Part shown: piece by piece, positions 37,077 through 45,120 of the stretch
How the letters are laid out: every line of letters begins with the position of its first letter
Position numbering within the stretch: the first letter of the stretch is position 1
Assembly: GCA_031277795.1 (NCBI GenBank)
Contig: JAITLQ010000014.1
Location: forward strand, 1 to 45,226
Length of the DNA stretch: 45,226 nucleotides
From: Arthrobacter sp.
GTDB taxonomy: Bacteria > Actinomycetota > Actinomycetes > Actinomycetales > Micrococcaceae
Direction: 5' to 3'
Translations under genes and position numbers: made by a program
The notes under the pieces: model-generated
Told to the model about the DNA's origin: nothing
Seen by the model: the letters and a program-made list of their open reading frames with translations, nothing else
Databases searched by the model: none

Positions 37077-37123
37077 TCATTGTTATCAATGGTGTGGTAA
37101 TGCGGGTTACGGGTGTGTAACGA
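37077..37123 (-). promoter_or_regulatory. Dyad-rich control region upstream of the peptide-binding lipoprotein gene
   Basis: In 47 bases there are a CATTG-TTAT-CAATG dyad (37079-37092) and GTTAC-GGGTGT-GTAAC (37106-37121), plus TGTAACGA at 37116-37123. The last recurs, on the other strand, upstream of the TPP enzyme at 40267-40275 (TTCGTTACA). It fits the FadR-subfamily operator form T-N-G-T-N-A-C-N-A loosely. A -10 could be GATAAC on the minus strand. The regulator at 40376 is a candidate. Confidence 0.45.
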
Positions 37124-37143
37124 AGGCAGTGCGTGACGTCGAT

Positions 37144-38565
37144 TCAGGCCAGGTGGGCCGCACCCATGACCGTCTTGAACTCGAGGAACTCCTCGAGCCC
37201 CCAAGCGCCCGCCTCGCGGCCAACGCCTGACTCCTTGTAGCCGCCGAACGGCGCGCCGACGTCGAGGCCGGCACCGTTCAAGCCAACCGAACCGGTGCGC
37301 AGCCGCAGGGCCACCTCGAGCGCGGCGTCCTCATGGGCCGAGAACACCGCACCTGAAAGTCCGTAGCGGCTGTCGTTCGCGAGTGCGACCGCCTCATCGA
37401 CGCTGTCGTACGGCACCAGGACGAGGACCGGGCCGAAGACCTCCTCGCGGAAGATCTCCATGTCGGGTGTGACGTGCGTCAGGAGGGTCGGCTCGTAGAA
37501 CGCCCCGTCGAACCCGTCCGGCGCCCGCCCTCCAAAGGCGACCTCGGCGCCGTCGTTCACCGCCCTGTCGACGAAACCGGCCACCTTCTGCCGTTGCGCC
37601 ATGGACGTCAGCGGCCCCAGCCTGGCCCCGGCCAGCGGGTCACCCGGCGTCCATGACGCGGCCAGGCGCGTCGCCGCGAGCTCGAACTCGTCATGCAGCT
37701 GCCTCGGAACAAGCGCGCGGGTGAGGGCGGCGCACGTCTGTCCGGTGTTGGCAAAGCACGAGCCGAGGACGGCCGCCACCGACTCCTCGAGGGGGGCGTC
37801 CGGCAGCAGGATGGCGGCCGACTTCCCGCCCAGCTCCAGCGACACCCGCTTGATGGACTCGCTCGCGGCCCGCGCGACAACGGCTCCCACCTCGCGCGAT
37901 CCGGTGAAGGTCACGACGTCCACACCAGGGTGAGCCGTGAGGGGCGCGCCAACCTGCGCTCCGTTTCCGTGCACCACGTTGACGACGCCGGCCGGGAAGC
38001 CCGCCTCGTGGACCAGCCGCGCGACGATGGCGGCGTTCAAAGGGGCCACCTCGCTTGGCTTGAGCACGAAGGTGCACCCCGCCAGCACCGCCGCGCCCAG
38101 CTTGAGCATGATCTGGTGCAGCGGGAAGTTCCACGGCGTGATGGCCGCGACGACGCCGGCGGGTTCGGTGACGACGAGCGATCCTGACACCGCGCGCCGG
38201 GGGCGGAGTTCGCCGGCCGCTGCCACGAGGGCCTCGAGGTCCTTGATGGCCACGCCGACCTGCGCGCCGCGTGCGAAGTCCAGGGGCGCCCCCATCTCGG
38301 CGCTGAGCGTGCGTGCGAGTTCCTCGCGGTGCGCTTCGAGACCCGTGACAAGCACCCGAACCAGACGGATGCGCTCCTCGAGGGGCGTGACGGCCCAGCC
38401 CTCGAAGGCCTCGACGGCGGCGGCAACGGCGCGGTCGACGTCGGCGGGGGTGCCGGCGACGACGGCACCAACGAGGGCTCCGTCCGTCGGCGAGTCCACC
38501 TCGATGACGTCGCGCCCACTCGTGGCCTCCCAGCGGCCGGCGATGTAGTGCCCCTGGACCTCCAT
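37144..38565 (-). CDS. NAD(P)-dependent aldehyde dehydrogenase
   Basis: The 473-residue enzyme oxidises an aldehyde to an acid. It has TPWNFP (143-148), the cofactor-fold FTGSREVG (220-227), general base Glu244 (LELGGKS) and nucleophile Cys278 (NTGQTCAA), with the E-x-F-G-P motif later. The ATG at 38565 overlaps the preceding stop by one base (TGATG), so translation is coupled to the TPP enzyme. That pairing suggests it consumes the aldehyde formed by decarboxylation of a 2-oxo acid, for example phenylacetaldehyde or benzaldehyde. Substrate is inferred from context only. Confidence 0.9.
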   Translation of the reverse strand: MEVQGHYIAGRWEATSGRDVIEVDSPTDGALVGAVVAGTPADVDRAVAAAVEAFEGWAVTPLEERIRLVRVLVTGLEAHREELARTLSAEMGAPLDFARGAQVGVAIKDLEALVAAAGELRPRRAVSGSLVVTEPAGVVAAITPWNFPLHQIMLKLGAAVLAGCTFVLKPSEVAPLNAAIVARLVHEAGFPAGVVNVVHGNGAQVGAPLTAHPGVDVVTFTGSREVGAVVARAASESIKRVSLELGGKSAAILLPDAPLEESVAAVLGSCFANTGQTCAALTRALVPRQLHDEFELAATRLAASWTPGDPLAGARLGPLTSMAQRQKVAGFVDRAVNDGAEVAFGGRAPDGFDGAFYEPTLLTHVTPDMEIFREEVFGPVLVLVPYDSVDEAVALANDSRYGLSGAVFSAHEDAALEVALRLRTGSVGLNGAGLDVGAPFGGYKESGVGREAGAWGLEEFLEFKTVMGAAHLA

Positions 38566-40229
38566 CAGACGTTCACCGTCACGAGGTGGGAGCCCTCGGG
38601 CAGCGGCGCAGGGCGCGGAACGCCCTCGTGGATGAGGTGCCACGGCGAGGGGAACTCGCCCACGGGGACGTCAATCAGCACCGGCTCACCTGCCGCCACG
38701 GCCTCCTTCAGCACCCCGCGCAGCTCCTCGGGCGAGAACGCGGTGCGGGACGCGATGCCGAACGCTGCAGCGAGCGCCGGGTAGTCGGGATTGGTCAGGT
38801 CCGAGGCGAAGTAGCGCGCGTCGTAGCGGTTCTTCTGGATGCGGCGGACGTTGCCGTAGAACCCGTCGTGGAACACGATCGTGACGAGGCCGAGCCCGTA
38901 GCGGCGCACCGTCGAGAGCTCCTGCATCGTCCAGGCGAAGCCGCCGTCGCCATTAATGGAGATGACAGCGCGCTGCGGGTCGGCCGCCTTGACGCCGATG
39001 GCGGTGGCAAAGCCGTAGCCGAGGGTGCCCTGGTAGCCGGGACCGATGTAGGTACGCGGCGCGTGAGCCGGGTAGCAGGCGCTGCCCGCGTAACCGACCT
39101 GCGTGAACTCGCTGACGAGCACGCCGTCGTCGGGCAGTGCCTCGCGAATGACGGCGAGGTACTCACGCTGGGGCGCGATGTCGCCCAGCTGCTCCTCGAG
39201 CCATGCGCGAGTGAGGGCAAGTTCCTCCGCTCGCGAGGGGCGCTGGGGCTGCCCGACGGCGGCACCCAGGGCTTCCAGCGCGAGGCGCGCGTCGGCGTGC
39301 AGGCCAAGCTCGACGGCGCGGGGCGCGCCGAGGTCCGCGGCCTCGGCGTTGATCACGATGGCGGGGGCGCCGCCGGTATTCACCTGCGTGCCGAAGGTAG
39401 ACACGAAGCGCGTGCCGACCGCGAGCACAAGGTCGGCACGCTCGCGCAGCTCGCGCAGGGCGAGGGAATCGAAGGCGAGGCGGTGGCGGGCGTCGATGGC
39501 GCCTCGACCGTTTTCGGTCATGAGCACGGGGGCCTCCAGGGCCTCGGCCAATGCCGTCAGCGCCTGGCTCCCGCCGGAGGCCAGGACACCGCCGCCCACC
39601 ATGATGAGCGGGCGCTGCGCCGCGAGCAGCCGAGCTGCCGCCGCCTCGATGCCCTCGGCGGACGGCACCAGCGGCGCGGGCTCAACGGTGCCGGCCGGGA
39701 GGGCCTGGGTGAAGGCCTCCAGCACGTCCGGCGGAACCTCCAACGCGACCGGTCGCGGACGGCCGGAGAGCAACTGGCGGAAGGCTTCCTCGACGAGTCC
39801 GGGGATCTCCTCCGGCGTCCTGGCCGTTCCGGTCCACTTGGTCAGGCGCTCCAGGACGCCCGTCTGGTCCGGGATCTCGTGCAGGGCCCCGAGGCCCTTA
39901 CCGATGGCCTTCGAATCGATTTGGCCCGCGAGCAAGAGCACGCGGGAGTTGGCGGAGTACGCGGTCGCCAGGCCCGCCAGGGCGTTGAGCACTCCGGGGC
40001 CCGGGACCACCATGGCCACGCCCACGCGGCCGGTGCTGCGCGAGTAGCCGTCCGCCATATAGGTGGTGGCTTGCTCGTTGCGGGCACAGATGAAATCCAC
40101 TTCATCCGCGCGGCGGAACAGCGCGTCGGCCGCGCCGTCCAGCTGCACGCCGGGGATGCCGAAGATTCGGTCAATCCCCTGGGCGATAAGGCTCGCGACC
40201 AGGACGTCGCCACCCGTCGTCTGCTGCAT
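38565..40229 (-). CDS. TPP-dependent enzyme, acetolactate-synthase/benzoylformate-decarboxylase type
   Basis: The 554-residue protein has an N-terminal PYR domain with catalytic Glu52 (RNEQATTYMADGY), a central domain and a C-terminal PP domain with INGDGGFAWTMQEL and its downstream Asn (HDGFYGN). It resembles acetolactate synthases and oxo-acid decarboxylases. The coupled aldehyde dehydrogenase favours a decarboxylase. The start at 40229 is the best candidate, although the ribosome site is weak (GGAAGAG too far upstream). A longer frame would start at 40289 but includes the promoter elements. It lies divergent to the GntR gene, which is probably its regulator. Confidence 0.82.
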   Translation of the reverse strand: MQQTTGGDVLVASLIAQGIDRIFGIPGVQLDGAADALFRRADEVDFICARNEQATTYMADGYSRSTGRVGVAMVVPGPGVLNALAGLATAYSANSRVLLLAGQIDSKAIGKGLGALHEIPDQTGVLERLTKWTGTARTPEEIPGLVEEAFRQLLSGRPRPVALEVPPDVLEAFTQALPAGTVEPAPLVPSAEGIEAAAARLLAAQRPLIMVGGGVLASGGSQALTALAEALEAPVLMTENGRGAIDARHRLAFDSLALRELRERADLVLAVGTRFVSTFGTQVNTGGAPAIVINAEAADLGAPRAVELGLHADARLALEALGAAVGQPQRPSRAEELALTRAWLEEQLGDIAPQREYLAVIREALPDDGVLVSEFTQVGYAGSACYPAHAPRTYIGPGYQGTLGYGFATAIGVKAADPQRAVISINGDGGFAWTMQELSTVRRYGLGLVTIVFHDGFYGNVRRIQKNRYDARYFASDLTNPDYPALAAAFGIASRTAFSPEELRGVLKEAVAAGEPVLIDVPVGEFPSPWHLIHEGVPRPAPLPEGSHLVTVNV

Positions 40230-40260
40230 CTGTCTGTCTCTCTTCCCTAGCTTGCGGATC

Positions 40261-40289
40261 ACTATATTCGTTACAATCAATTGAGGCAA
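40261..40289 (-). promoter_or_regulatory. Promoter of the TPP enzyme-aldehyde dehydrogenase operon with candidate GntR site
   Basis: On the minus strand TTGCCT (40284-40289) and TATAGT (40261-40266) are 17 bases apart. This is the best promoter in the cluster. In the spacer, TTGTAACGA (40268-40276) fits the FadR-subfamily operator pattern. The divergent GntR gene begins at 40376, so autoregulation plus control of this operon is likely. Confidence 0.6.
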
Positions 40290-40334
40290 TGAAAATCACT
40301 GCGATCATTCACATCTTTGGGGTGAAGCCGTCCC

Positions 40335-40340
40335 TATGAT
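40335..40340 (+). promoter_or_regulatory. Candidate -10 of the GntR gene
   Basis: TATGAT lies 36 bases before the ATG at 40376. A -35 is not evident at the expected distance. Confidence 0.4.
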
Positions 40341-40375
40341 GGGGATCGATCACTCGGCCCAAGGGGGACCAACGC

Positions 40376-41098
40376 ATGAGCACTCACCAGACCGCTACCC
40401 ATCCCGGGCCGCGGCCCAAGATGAGCCAGTCGGTTGCCGACGGCTTGGTGGAGCAGATCGAGTCTCTCATCAGGTCCGAACAGCTGGCCCCTGGGTACCG
40501 CATCGGCACCAAGCAGGACCTCTGCGAGCGCTACGGCGTGGCGCCGGCCACCCTGGGGGAGGCCATGCGCGTCCTGCGCGCCCGAGGGGTCATCGAAGTC
40601 CGCCCCGGTCCGGGCGGTGGCCTCTTCGTCGCCGAGCAGTCACCGCTCATCAAGCTCGCCCACGCCGTCCTTGCACTGCGCCAGGATGGCGCCACCGTCA
40701 ACGACGTCGTGGAGGTCCTTGATGCCTTGGACGAGGCGGTCATGCGAGACGCCCTCCTCCATCGCAGCGCGACCGATGTCCGGGAGCTCAAGGAGCTCCT
40801 GGCCGAACTCACCGAGGTCTGGGATGATCCCGTGGCCGGCCTGCACTGCAACTGGAGGCTGCACCGCAGGATCGCAGCGATCTCGCCGAACGAGGTTCTG
40901 CGAACCTTTTACATGCACCTCGTCGAGTACATCGAGGCCGAAAGCGTCGGCTCCTCCACCAACTTCGACGTGATGGGCTTCCACGCAGACACGGATGAAC
41001 GCCTCCAGACCCACAAGGACCTGGTGGCCTCCATCGAGTCACGCGATGAAGCGGCCATGATGCGGGCTCTCGTCGCGCACCGCACCCTTGGGCGATAG
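40376..41098 (+). CDS. GntR-family transcriptional regulator, FadR (FCD) subfamily
   Basis: The 240-residue regulator has an N-terminal winged helix (about 18-85; GTKQDLCERYGVAPATLGEAMRVLRARGVI) and a helical FCD ligand-binding domain (about 100-235) with conserved histidines in NWRLHRRI and HKDLV that often bind a metal and an organic acid. It is divergent from the TPP enzyme-aldehyde dehydrogenase operon and converges on the oxygenase operon. It most likely senses an intermediate and controls the 27-45 kb cluster. FCD ligands are usually carboxylic acids, in keeping with an oxo acid or aryl acid. Confidence 0.88.
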   Translation: MSTHQTATHPGPRPKMSQSVADGLVEQIESLIRSEQLAPGYRIGTKQDLCERYGVAPATLGEAMRVLRARGVIEVRPGPGGGLFVAEQSPLIKLAHAVLALRQDGATVNDVVEVLDALDEAVMRDALLHRSATDVRELKELLAELTEVWDDPVAGLHCNWRLHRRIAAISPNEVLRTFYMHLVEYIEAESVGSSTNFDVMGFHADTDERLQTHKDLVASIESRDEAAMMRALVAHRTLGR

Positions 41099-41113
41099 CC
41101 GCCACTCCCCTTT

Positions 41114-41164
41114 CCGGCCCCGTCCCGAGCGACTCCCATGACAAAGAGCTCGAGGCGGGGCCGG
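41114..41164. terminator. Hairpin between the GntR gene and the convergent HAD-like gene
   Basis: Arms 41114-41130 and 41148-41164 (CCGGCCCCG-type, 15 of 17 paired) enclose a 17-base loop. It separates the stops at 41098 and 41172. Confidence 0.7.
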
Positions 41165-41171
41165 CTGTCTT

Positions 41172-41678
41172 CTAGGGGGCGTCCGCGGACGCCGCCAGGT
41201 CCTCGACGGCGGCCACCAGCGCGCCGACGTCGAGCCCCGAGATGCCCACGCCCGGGTCCACTCGAAGGATGATGCCTTCGCCATCCTCCGGGTCTTGGGG
41301 GTGCAGGTCCACGACATCACCGTCGATCCACACCCACGGCAATCCGCGCGCATAGTTACGAATGGCCGCCAGCTTGTCGAACTGCACCGGCAGGAACGGC
41401 CATGGCTCCGCAGGGAGGCCGAGCGCCTCCCCGAAGGCCGTGTGGGCGTTGTGGCCCCATTCCGAGGCCCACACGATGTCGAAGTGCCGCCCGAGCTCCG
41501 CGATGACGTCGGCCGCGTCCACGGGGACCGCCACGTCACGAGCCCATCGTCCCCACGCTGAGACATGCTTGACCTCGACCTTCACCGCCGCCTCGTCCTC
41601 CAGAGCAACGACGTCGCTGATGCCGAGCACCAGCAACGCCCGCGCCCCGGAGGGGCGCAGCGCCTCGTACTTGGCCAT
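41172..41678 (-). CDS. Small HAD-superfamily-like protein with degenerate catalytic motifs
   Basis: The 168-residue protein resembles small actinobacterial HAD-like proteins in layout: a motif-II-like WASEWGHNA (about 70-78), K-L-A-A-I-R-N-Y-A, and a late acidic strand WIDGDVVDL (about 116-124). The nucleophile motif DxDG at the N-terminus is replaced by LGISDV (about 18-23), so both Asp are missing. It is probably not an active phosphatase as drawn. The start overlaps the oxygenase stop by one base (TGATG). Being coupled to a Rieske oxygenase is unusual. The family call is only moderately sure. Confidence 0.6.
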   Translation of the reverse strand: MAKYEALRPSGARALLVLGISDVVALEDEAAVKVEVKHVSAWGRWARDVAVPVDAADVIAELGRHFDIVWASEWGHNAHTAFGEALGLPAEPWPFLPVQFDKLAAIRNYARGLPWVWIDGDVVDLHPQDPEDGEGIILRVDPGVGISGLDVGALVAAVEDLAASADAP

Positions 41679-42880
41679 CAGTCGTCGACCGCCTCGCGCT
41701 GCTCCTCCGTGAGGAGCTCACCCTGGAAGTAGTTGCCTCCGATGACCGGCACCACCGCCTTCGTCTCGTCGCGGATCAGGCCGGCCGGGTCGTTTCCGGC
41801 GGCCACCGCCTTGACCTGCTTGGCCATCATGCGGCGCACCATGGCCACGCCCTGATCGGTTGTCGTGAGGTGGTCCTCGCTGTGCAACGAGATGTCGCCT
41901 TGGGACTTCTGTGCCTCGTAGTCGCCGGGGAGTCGCTGGTGATCCGCCTCGTCCAGGTCGGCCCACGGGCGTCCCTCGTGGGTCGATCGCAGTTTCTTCA
42001 GGAAGTCAGGGTCGGCATCGCGCGCAATGGTGAAGATGCGGAAGGAGGTGTCGTCCTCCGGGACCACCCAGCCGATCATGTTCGTCTGCCCGGAGGCGAG
42101 CTTCGGGCTCGCGACGACGCGCAGATTCGGGAACATGACCTCGGTGACGCGGCGCAGCTCGCGTCCATCCCCGAGCGATCGCATCTGGATCGAGCGCACC
42201 CCGTTGCTCGTGTATTCGTAGGACACCTCCGGGATGAGAGCCATCTCGGGCGTGAACTGATTTCCGCTGAAGCGGGCGTGAAGGATCGGGACGTGGAACG
42301 GGTCCATGACGTTCTCCCAATGCTGGAGCCAGTTGAAGTCCAGCAGCGCCGGGCCGCCGCCGCCCACGCCGTTGTCGTCGACGATCAGCTGCTCACCCTC
42401 CGGAAGGTTCTCGAAGGTGTCGTAGCGAGGCAGAACGGGCTTGCGATCGGACGGACCCATGTAGGCCCAAATCAGGCCGTACCGCTCCTGCGTGGGGTAC
42501 CAGGGCTGACGCACCCTGTCCCGATGCAGGCCCATTTCGGGCTCGCAGGGCTGTTCGAGGCACTTGCCCTCCGTGTCGAAGACCCATCCGTGATAGCAGC
42601 AACGGATGCCGTCGTCCTCGACGCCGCCATAGTAAAGGCTGGCGCCGCGGTGGATGCAGCGCGGGTGCAAGAGGCCGACCTCGCCCTTGCGCGTGCGGAA
42701 GAGAGTGAGCTCCTCGCCCAAGACCTTGAGGCGCTTGGGGCGCGTCGTGGCGTCCTCCGACAAGGCGACCGGCTGCCAGTAGCGGCGCAGCACCTCGCCA
42801 TAACCGGTGCCCTGTCCCACCTGAGCCAGATCGTGCAGCGGAGAGCCCAGGCGAAGTCCGTAGGCGGTTCCCGTGTCCAT
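41678..42880 (-). CDS. Rieske non-haem iron oxygenase, phthalate-dioxygenase-like
   Basis: The 400-residue protein is an oxygenase alpha subunit that would hydroxylate or demethylate an aromatic ring. The Rieske motif is Cys75-x-His77 and Cys94-x2-His97. The catalytic iron site is in N183-x3-H187-x-E189-N190-x2-D193-x2-H196-x4-H201, and the Asp193 bridge is conserved. No beta subunit is present, which fits homotrimeric phthalate-type enzymes. The ATG at 42880 has AAAGGA 6 bases upstream. It lies between its reductase and the HAD-like gene. Confidence 0.9.
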   Translation of the reverse strand: MDTGTAYGLRLGSPLHDLAQVGQGTGYGEVLRRYWQPVALSEDATTRPKRLKVLGEELTLFRTRKGEVGLLHPRCIHRGASLYYGGVEDDGIRCCYHGWVFDTEGKCLEQPCEPEMGLHRDRVRQPWYPTQERYGLIWAYMGPSDRKPVLPRYDTFENLPEGEQLIVDDNGVGGGGPALLDFNWLQHWENVMDPFHVPILHARFSGNQFTPEMALIPEVSYEYTSNGVRSIQMRSLGDGRELRRVTEVMFPNLRVVASPKLASGQTNMIGWVVPEDDTSFRIFTIARDADPDFLKKLRSTHEGRPWADLDEADHQRLPGDYEAQKSQGDISLHSEDHLTTTDQGVAMVRRMMAKQVKAVAAGNDPAGLIRDETKAVVPVIGGNYFQGELLTEEQREAVDD

Positions 42881-42928
42881 GGTGTTCCTTTCGCGGGTGA
42901 AGTGTCGGCGCAGCGGCGCCGGAGGGGA

Positions 42929-43900
42929 TCAGATGTCCAGAACCAAAGACGGAGTACGGGCGCGGGAGACGCAGATCATCATCGTCTCGTTGGAGGCGCG
43001 CTCCTCCGGGGAAAGGATCGAGTCGCGGTGTTCGGCCTCTCCATCCACGATGTCGGTCTCGCACGTGCCGCAGACACCTTCGAGGCACGAGCTCGGCACC
43101 GGGATGCCCGCCTGTTCCAACATCTCGAGGATGGAGCAGCCCGATTCGACGGTGAGCTTGAGGCCTGAGGCCTTGGCCTCCACCTCGAAGGCTTCACCGT
43201 CGACGAGATCTGCGAAGCTGCGCGCCTGGAAGCGCTCCACGCGGAGCGTTCCCGGCGCCCACGCCGAGCTGAGCTCCTCGAGCCGGTCGAGCAGCCCCGC
43301 GGGGCCGCAGGCGTAGACGCGTTCTCCTGCACCGGGAGTACCGATCCAGGCCTCGACGTCCAGGCGCCCAGCCTCGGCGCTCGGCACGATGCTCACCTCG
43401 GGCCCCTGCAGGACCGGGTCGTCGAGGAAAGCCATGGTGTCTCGCCCGCGCCCCAAATAGGCGAGCCGCCACGGAGTCCCCGCAGCCTGCGCCGCCCTGA
43501 TCATGGGCAAGAGCGGGGTGATTCCGATGCCGCCGGCGATGAACACCGCGGGGGTGCCCACCTCGAAGGCGAAGTGGTTCAGCGGTGCCGAAACTTCGAG
43601 GTGCCCGCCCGCCCGCAGCTCCCGATGAATCCACCTGGAGCCACCACGACTCACGTCCTCGCGCAGCACCGCAATCTCCCACCCGCCGCGATCGGCCGGG
43701 TCGGAGCAGAGCGAGTACTGACGCTCAACGCCGTTGGGGAGCCGCACGTCAACGTGCGCACCCGGCTCCCACGGGGGCAACGGGGTCCCGTCCTGCGCTT
43801 CGAGGCGCAGGCCGAGCACGCCGTCTACCTCCCAGCGCATCTGTCGCACCACCAAGTCCAGGGGCTGCGCGGCCGTCTCCGCCACGTTCGAGCCTGACAT
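42929..43900 (-). CDS. Phthalate-dioxygenase-reductase-type FMN/2Fe-2S reductase
   Basis: This 323-residue reductase would feed electrons to the neighbouring oxygenase. It has the order of PDR-type proteins: FMN domain (RQYSLCSD at 60-67), NAD-binding domain (GGIGITPLLPM), and a C-terminal ferredoxin domain with Cys272, Cys277, Cys280 and Cys310. This single-chain design is usual for one- or two-component Rieske systems. The ATG at 43900 has AAGGAGG upstream at a normal distance. GTG 43924 is a less likely start. It is first in the operon, with the oxygenase 48 bases on. Confidence 0.9.
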   Translation of the reverse strand: MSGSNVAETAAQPLDLVVRQMRWEVDGVLGLRLEAQDGTPLPPWEPGAHVDVRLPNGVERQYSLCSDPADRGGWEIAVLREDVSRGGSRWIHRELRAGGHLEVSAPLNHFAFEVGTPAVFIAGGIGITPLLPMIRAAQAAGTPWRLAYLGRGRDTMAFLDDPVLQGPEVSIVPSAEAGRLDVEAWIGTPGAGERVYACGPAGLLDRLEELSSAWAPGTLRVERFQARSFADLVDGEAFEVEAKASGLKLTVESGCSILEMLEQAGIPVPSSCLEGVCGTCETDIVDGEAEHRDSILSPEERASNETMMICVSRARTPSLVLDI

Positions 43901-43930
43901 CGGGACTTCCTCCTTCTCGACCAAGAACCT

Positions 43931-43948
43931 AAATGGTTATAATGATTT
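43931..43948. promoter_or_regulatory. Dyad with consensus -10 in the divergent reductase-aminotransferase region
   Basis: An 18-base near-palindrome (AAAT-GG-TTATAA-TG-ATTT) contains TATAAT at 43938-43943 on the plus strand and TATAAC on the minus strand. It could serve both divergent promoters, and its symmetry suggests an operator, for example for the GntR regulator at 40376. No good -35 was found. Confidence 0.5.
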
Positions 43949-44007
43949 GGAAGCATATGGTGACGGGGCGAGTGCTGTCAACGAGCCCCCTGACGAACGG
44001 AGAACAC

Positions 44008-45120
44008 ATGAGCACCACGGAACACGCGCTGAATCAGGGCACGCGAGCGGCGCTGGCCGCCGTCGCCAGCTACAAGCAGGGCCGCACCCTGGAGCCGGGG
44101 GCCGACGTGGTCAAGCTCTCATCCAACGAGCTCCCCTTCGCCCCGCTACCCTCCGTGCGAGCCGCCATCGAGGCGGGCCTCGACCGACTCAACCGCTACC
44201 CGCTCACCGCGGCCCCCGAGCTGACCACCGCCCTGGCCGCGCGCTTCCAGGTGGACCCCGAGCGCATCGTCTACGGTGCCGGTTCGGTGGAGATCGTCTC
44301 GCAGTTCATCCGCGCCACCTGCGCCGAGGGCGACGAGGTCATCTACGCGTGGCGCTCTTTCGAGGCCTACCCCATGCTGGTGCGCACCGCTGGCGCCGCG
44401 CCCGTGGAGGTCGCACTGACCGCGGATCACCGCCATGACCTGCCAGCCATGCTGGAGGCCATCACCGAACGCACTCGCCTGATCATCGTGTGCAACCCGA
44501 ATAATCCCACCGGAACCACGGTGGCGCAGGAGGACCTCGAGGCCTTCCTTGCGGCGGTTCCCGCCTCGATTCCAGTGCTGCTCGACGAGGCCTACCACCA
44601 GTTCGACGACGGCCTCGCGCCGATCGTCGGGGCCGGCCTGCTGGAGCGGTTCCCCCAGCTCTCGATCGCCCACACCTTCTCCAAGGCCTACGGCCTGGCG
44701 GGACTGCGTGTCGGCTACGCCATCGCCCCGGCCGCACTGGCCGCCGATCTGCGCAAGGTGTCAGTCCCCTTCGGCGTGACCGACCTCGCCCAGCGCGCCG
44801 CCGTCACGTCGCTCGGCGCCCAGGCCGAGCTGGACGAGCGCGTCGCTTCGGTCTTGGCGGAGCGTCACCGCGTCGTCAGCACGCTGGAGACGGCCGGTTG
44901 GTCCCTCCCGGAGACGCGCGCCAACTTCCTATGGCTGCCGCTCGGCGCCGACACGGAGGATGCGGTCGCCGTCCTCGAGCGCCACGGCATCCTCGTGCGC
45001 CCCTTCCCCGGCGAGGGCCTGCGCGTCACGATCGCCGAGGTAGAAGGCAACGACCGTCTCCTCGCCGGCGCGGCTGAACTGGTCGAACTCGGGCTGACCG
45101 GCGGCCTCGTCCAGCGCTGA
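44008..45120 (+). CDS. Class I PLP-dependent aminotransferase, HisC/aromatic-aminotransferase type
   Basis: This 370-residue aminotransferase belongs to the HisC-like fold I group. It has LSSNELPF near 37-44, NPNNPTG (163-169), LDEAYHQF and PLP-lysine Lys226 in FSKAYGLAGLRVGY. Actinobacterial members include histidinol-phosphate and aromatic amino acid aminotransferases, and it stands alone without other his genes. That favours an aromatic amino acid and a 2-oxo acid as partners. The ATG has GGAG 6 bases upstream. It is divergent from the oxygenase operon, with which it shares the AT-rich control region. It would provide the 2-oxo acid for the TPP enzyme. Confidence 0.85.
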   Translation: MSTTEHALNQGTRAALAAVASYKQGRTLEPGADVVKLSSNELPFAPLPSVRAAIEAGLDRLNRYPLTAAPELTTALAARFQVDPERIVYGAGSVEIVSQFIRATCAEGDEVIYAWRSFEAYPMLVRTAGAAPVEVALTADHRHDLPAMLEAITERTRLIIVCNPNNPTGTTVAQEDLEAFLAAVPASIPVLLDEAYHQFDDGLAPIVGAGLLERFPQLSIAHTFSKAYGLAGLRVGYAIAPAALAADLRKVSVPFGVTDLAQRAAVTSLGAQAELDERVASVLAERHRVVSTLETAGWSLPETRANFLWLPLGADTEDAVAVLERHGILVRPFPGEGLRVTIAEVEGNDRLLAGAAELVELGLTGGLVQR

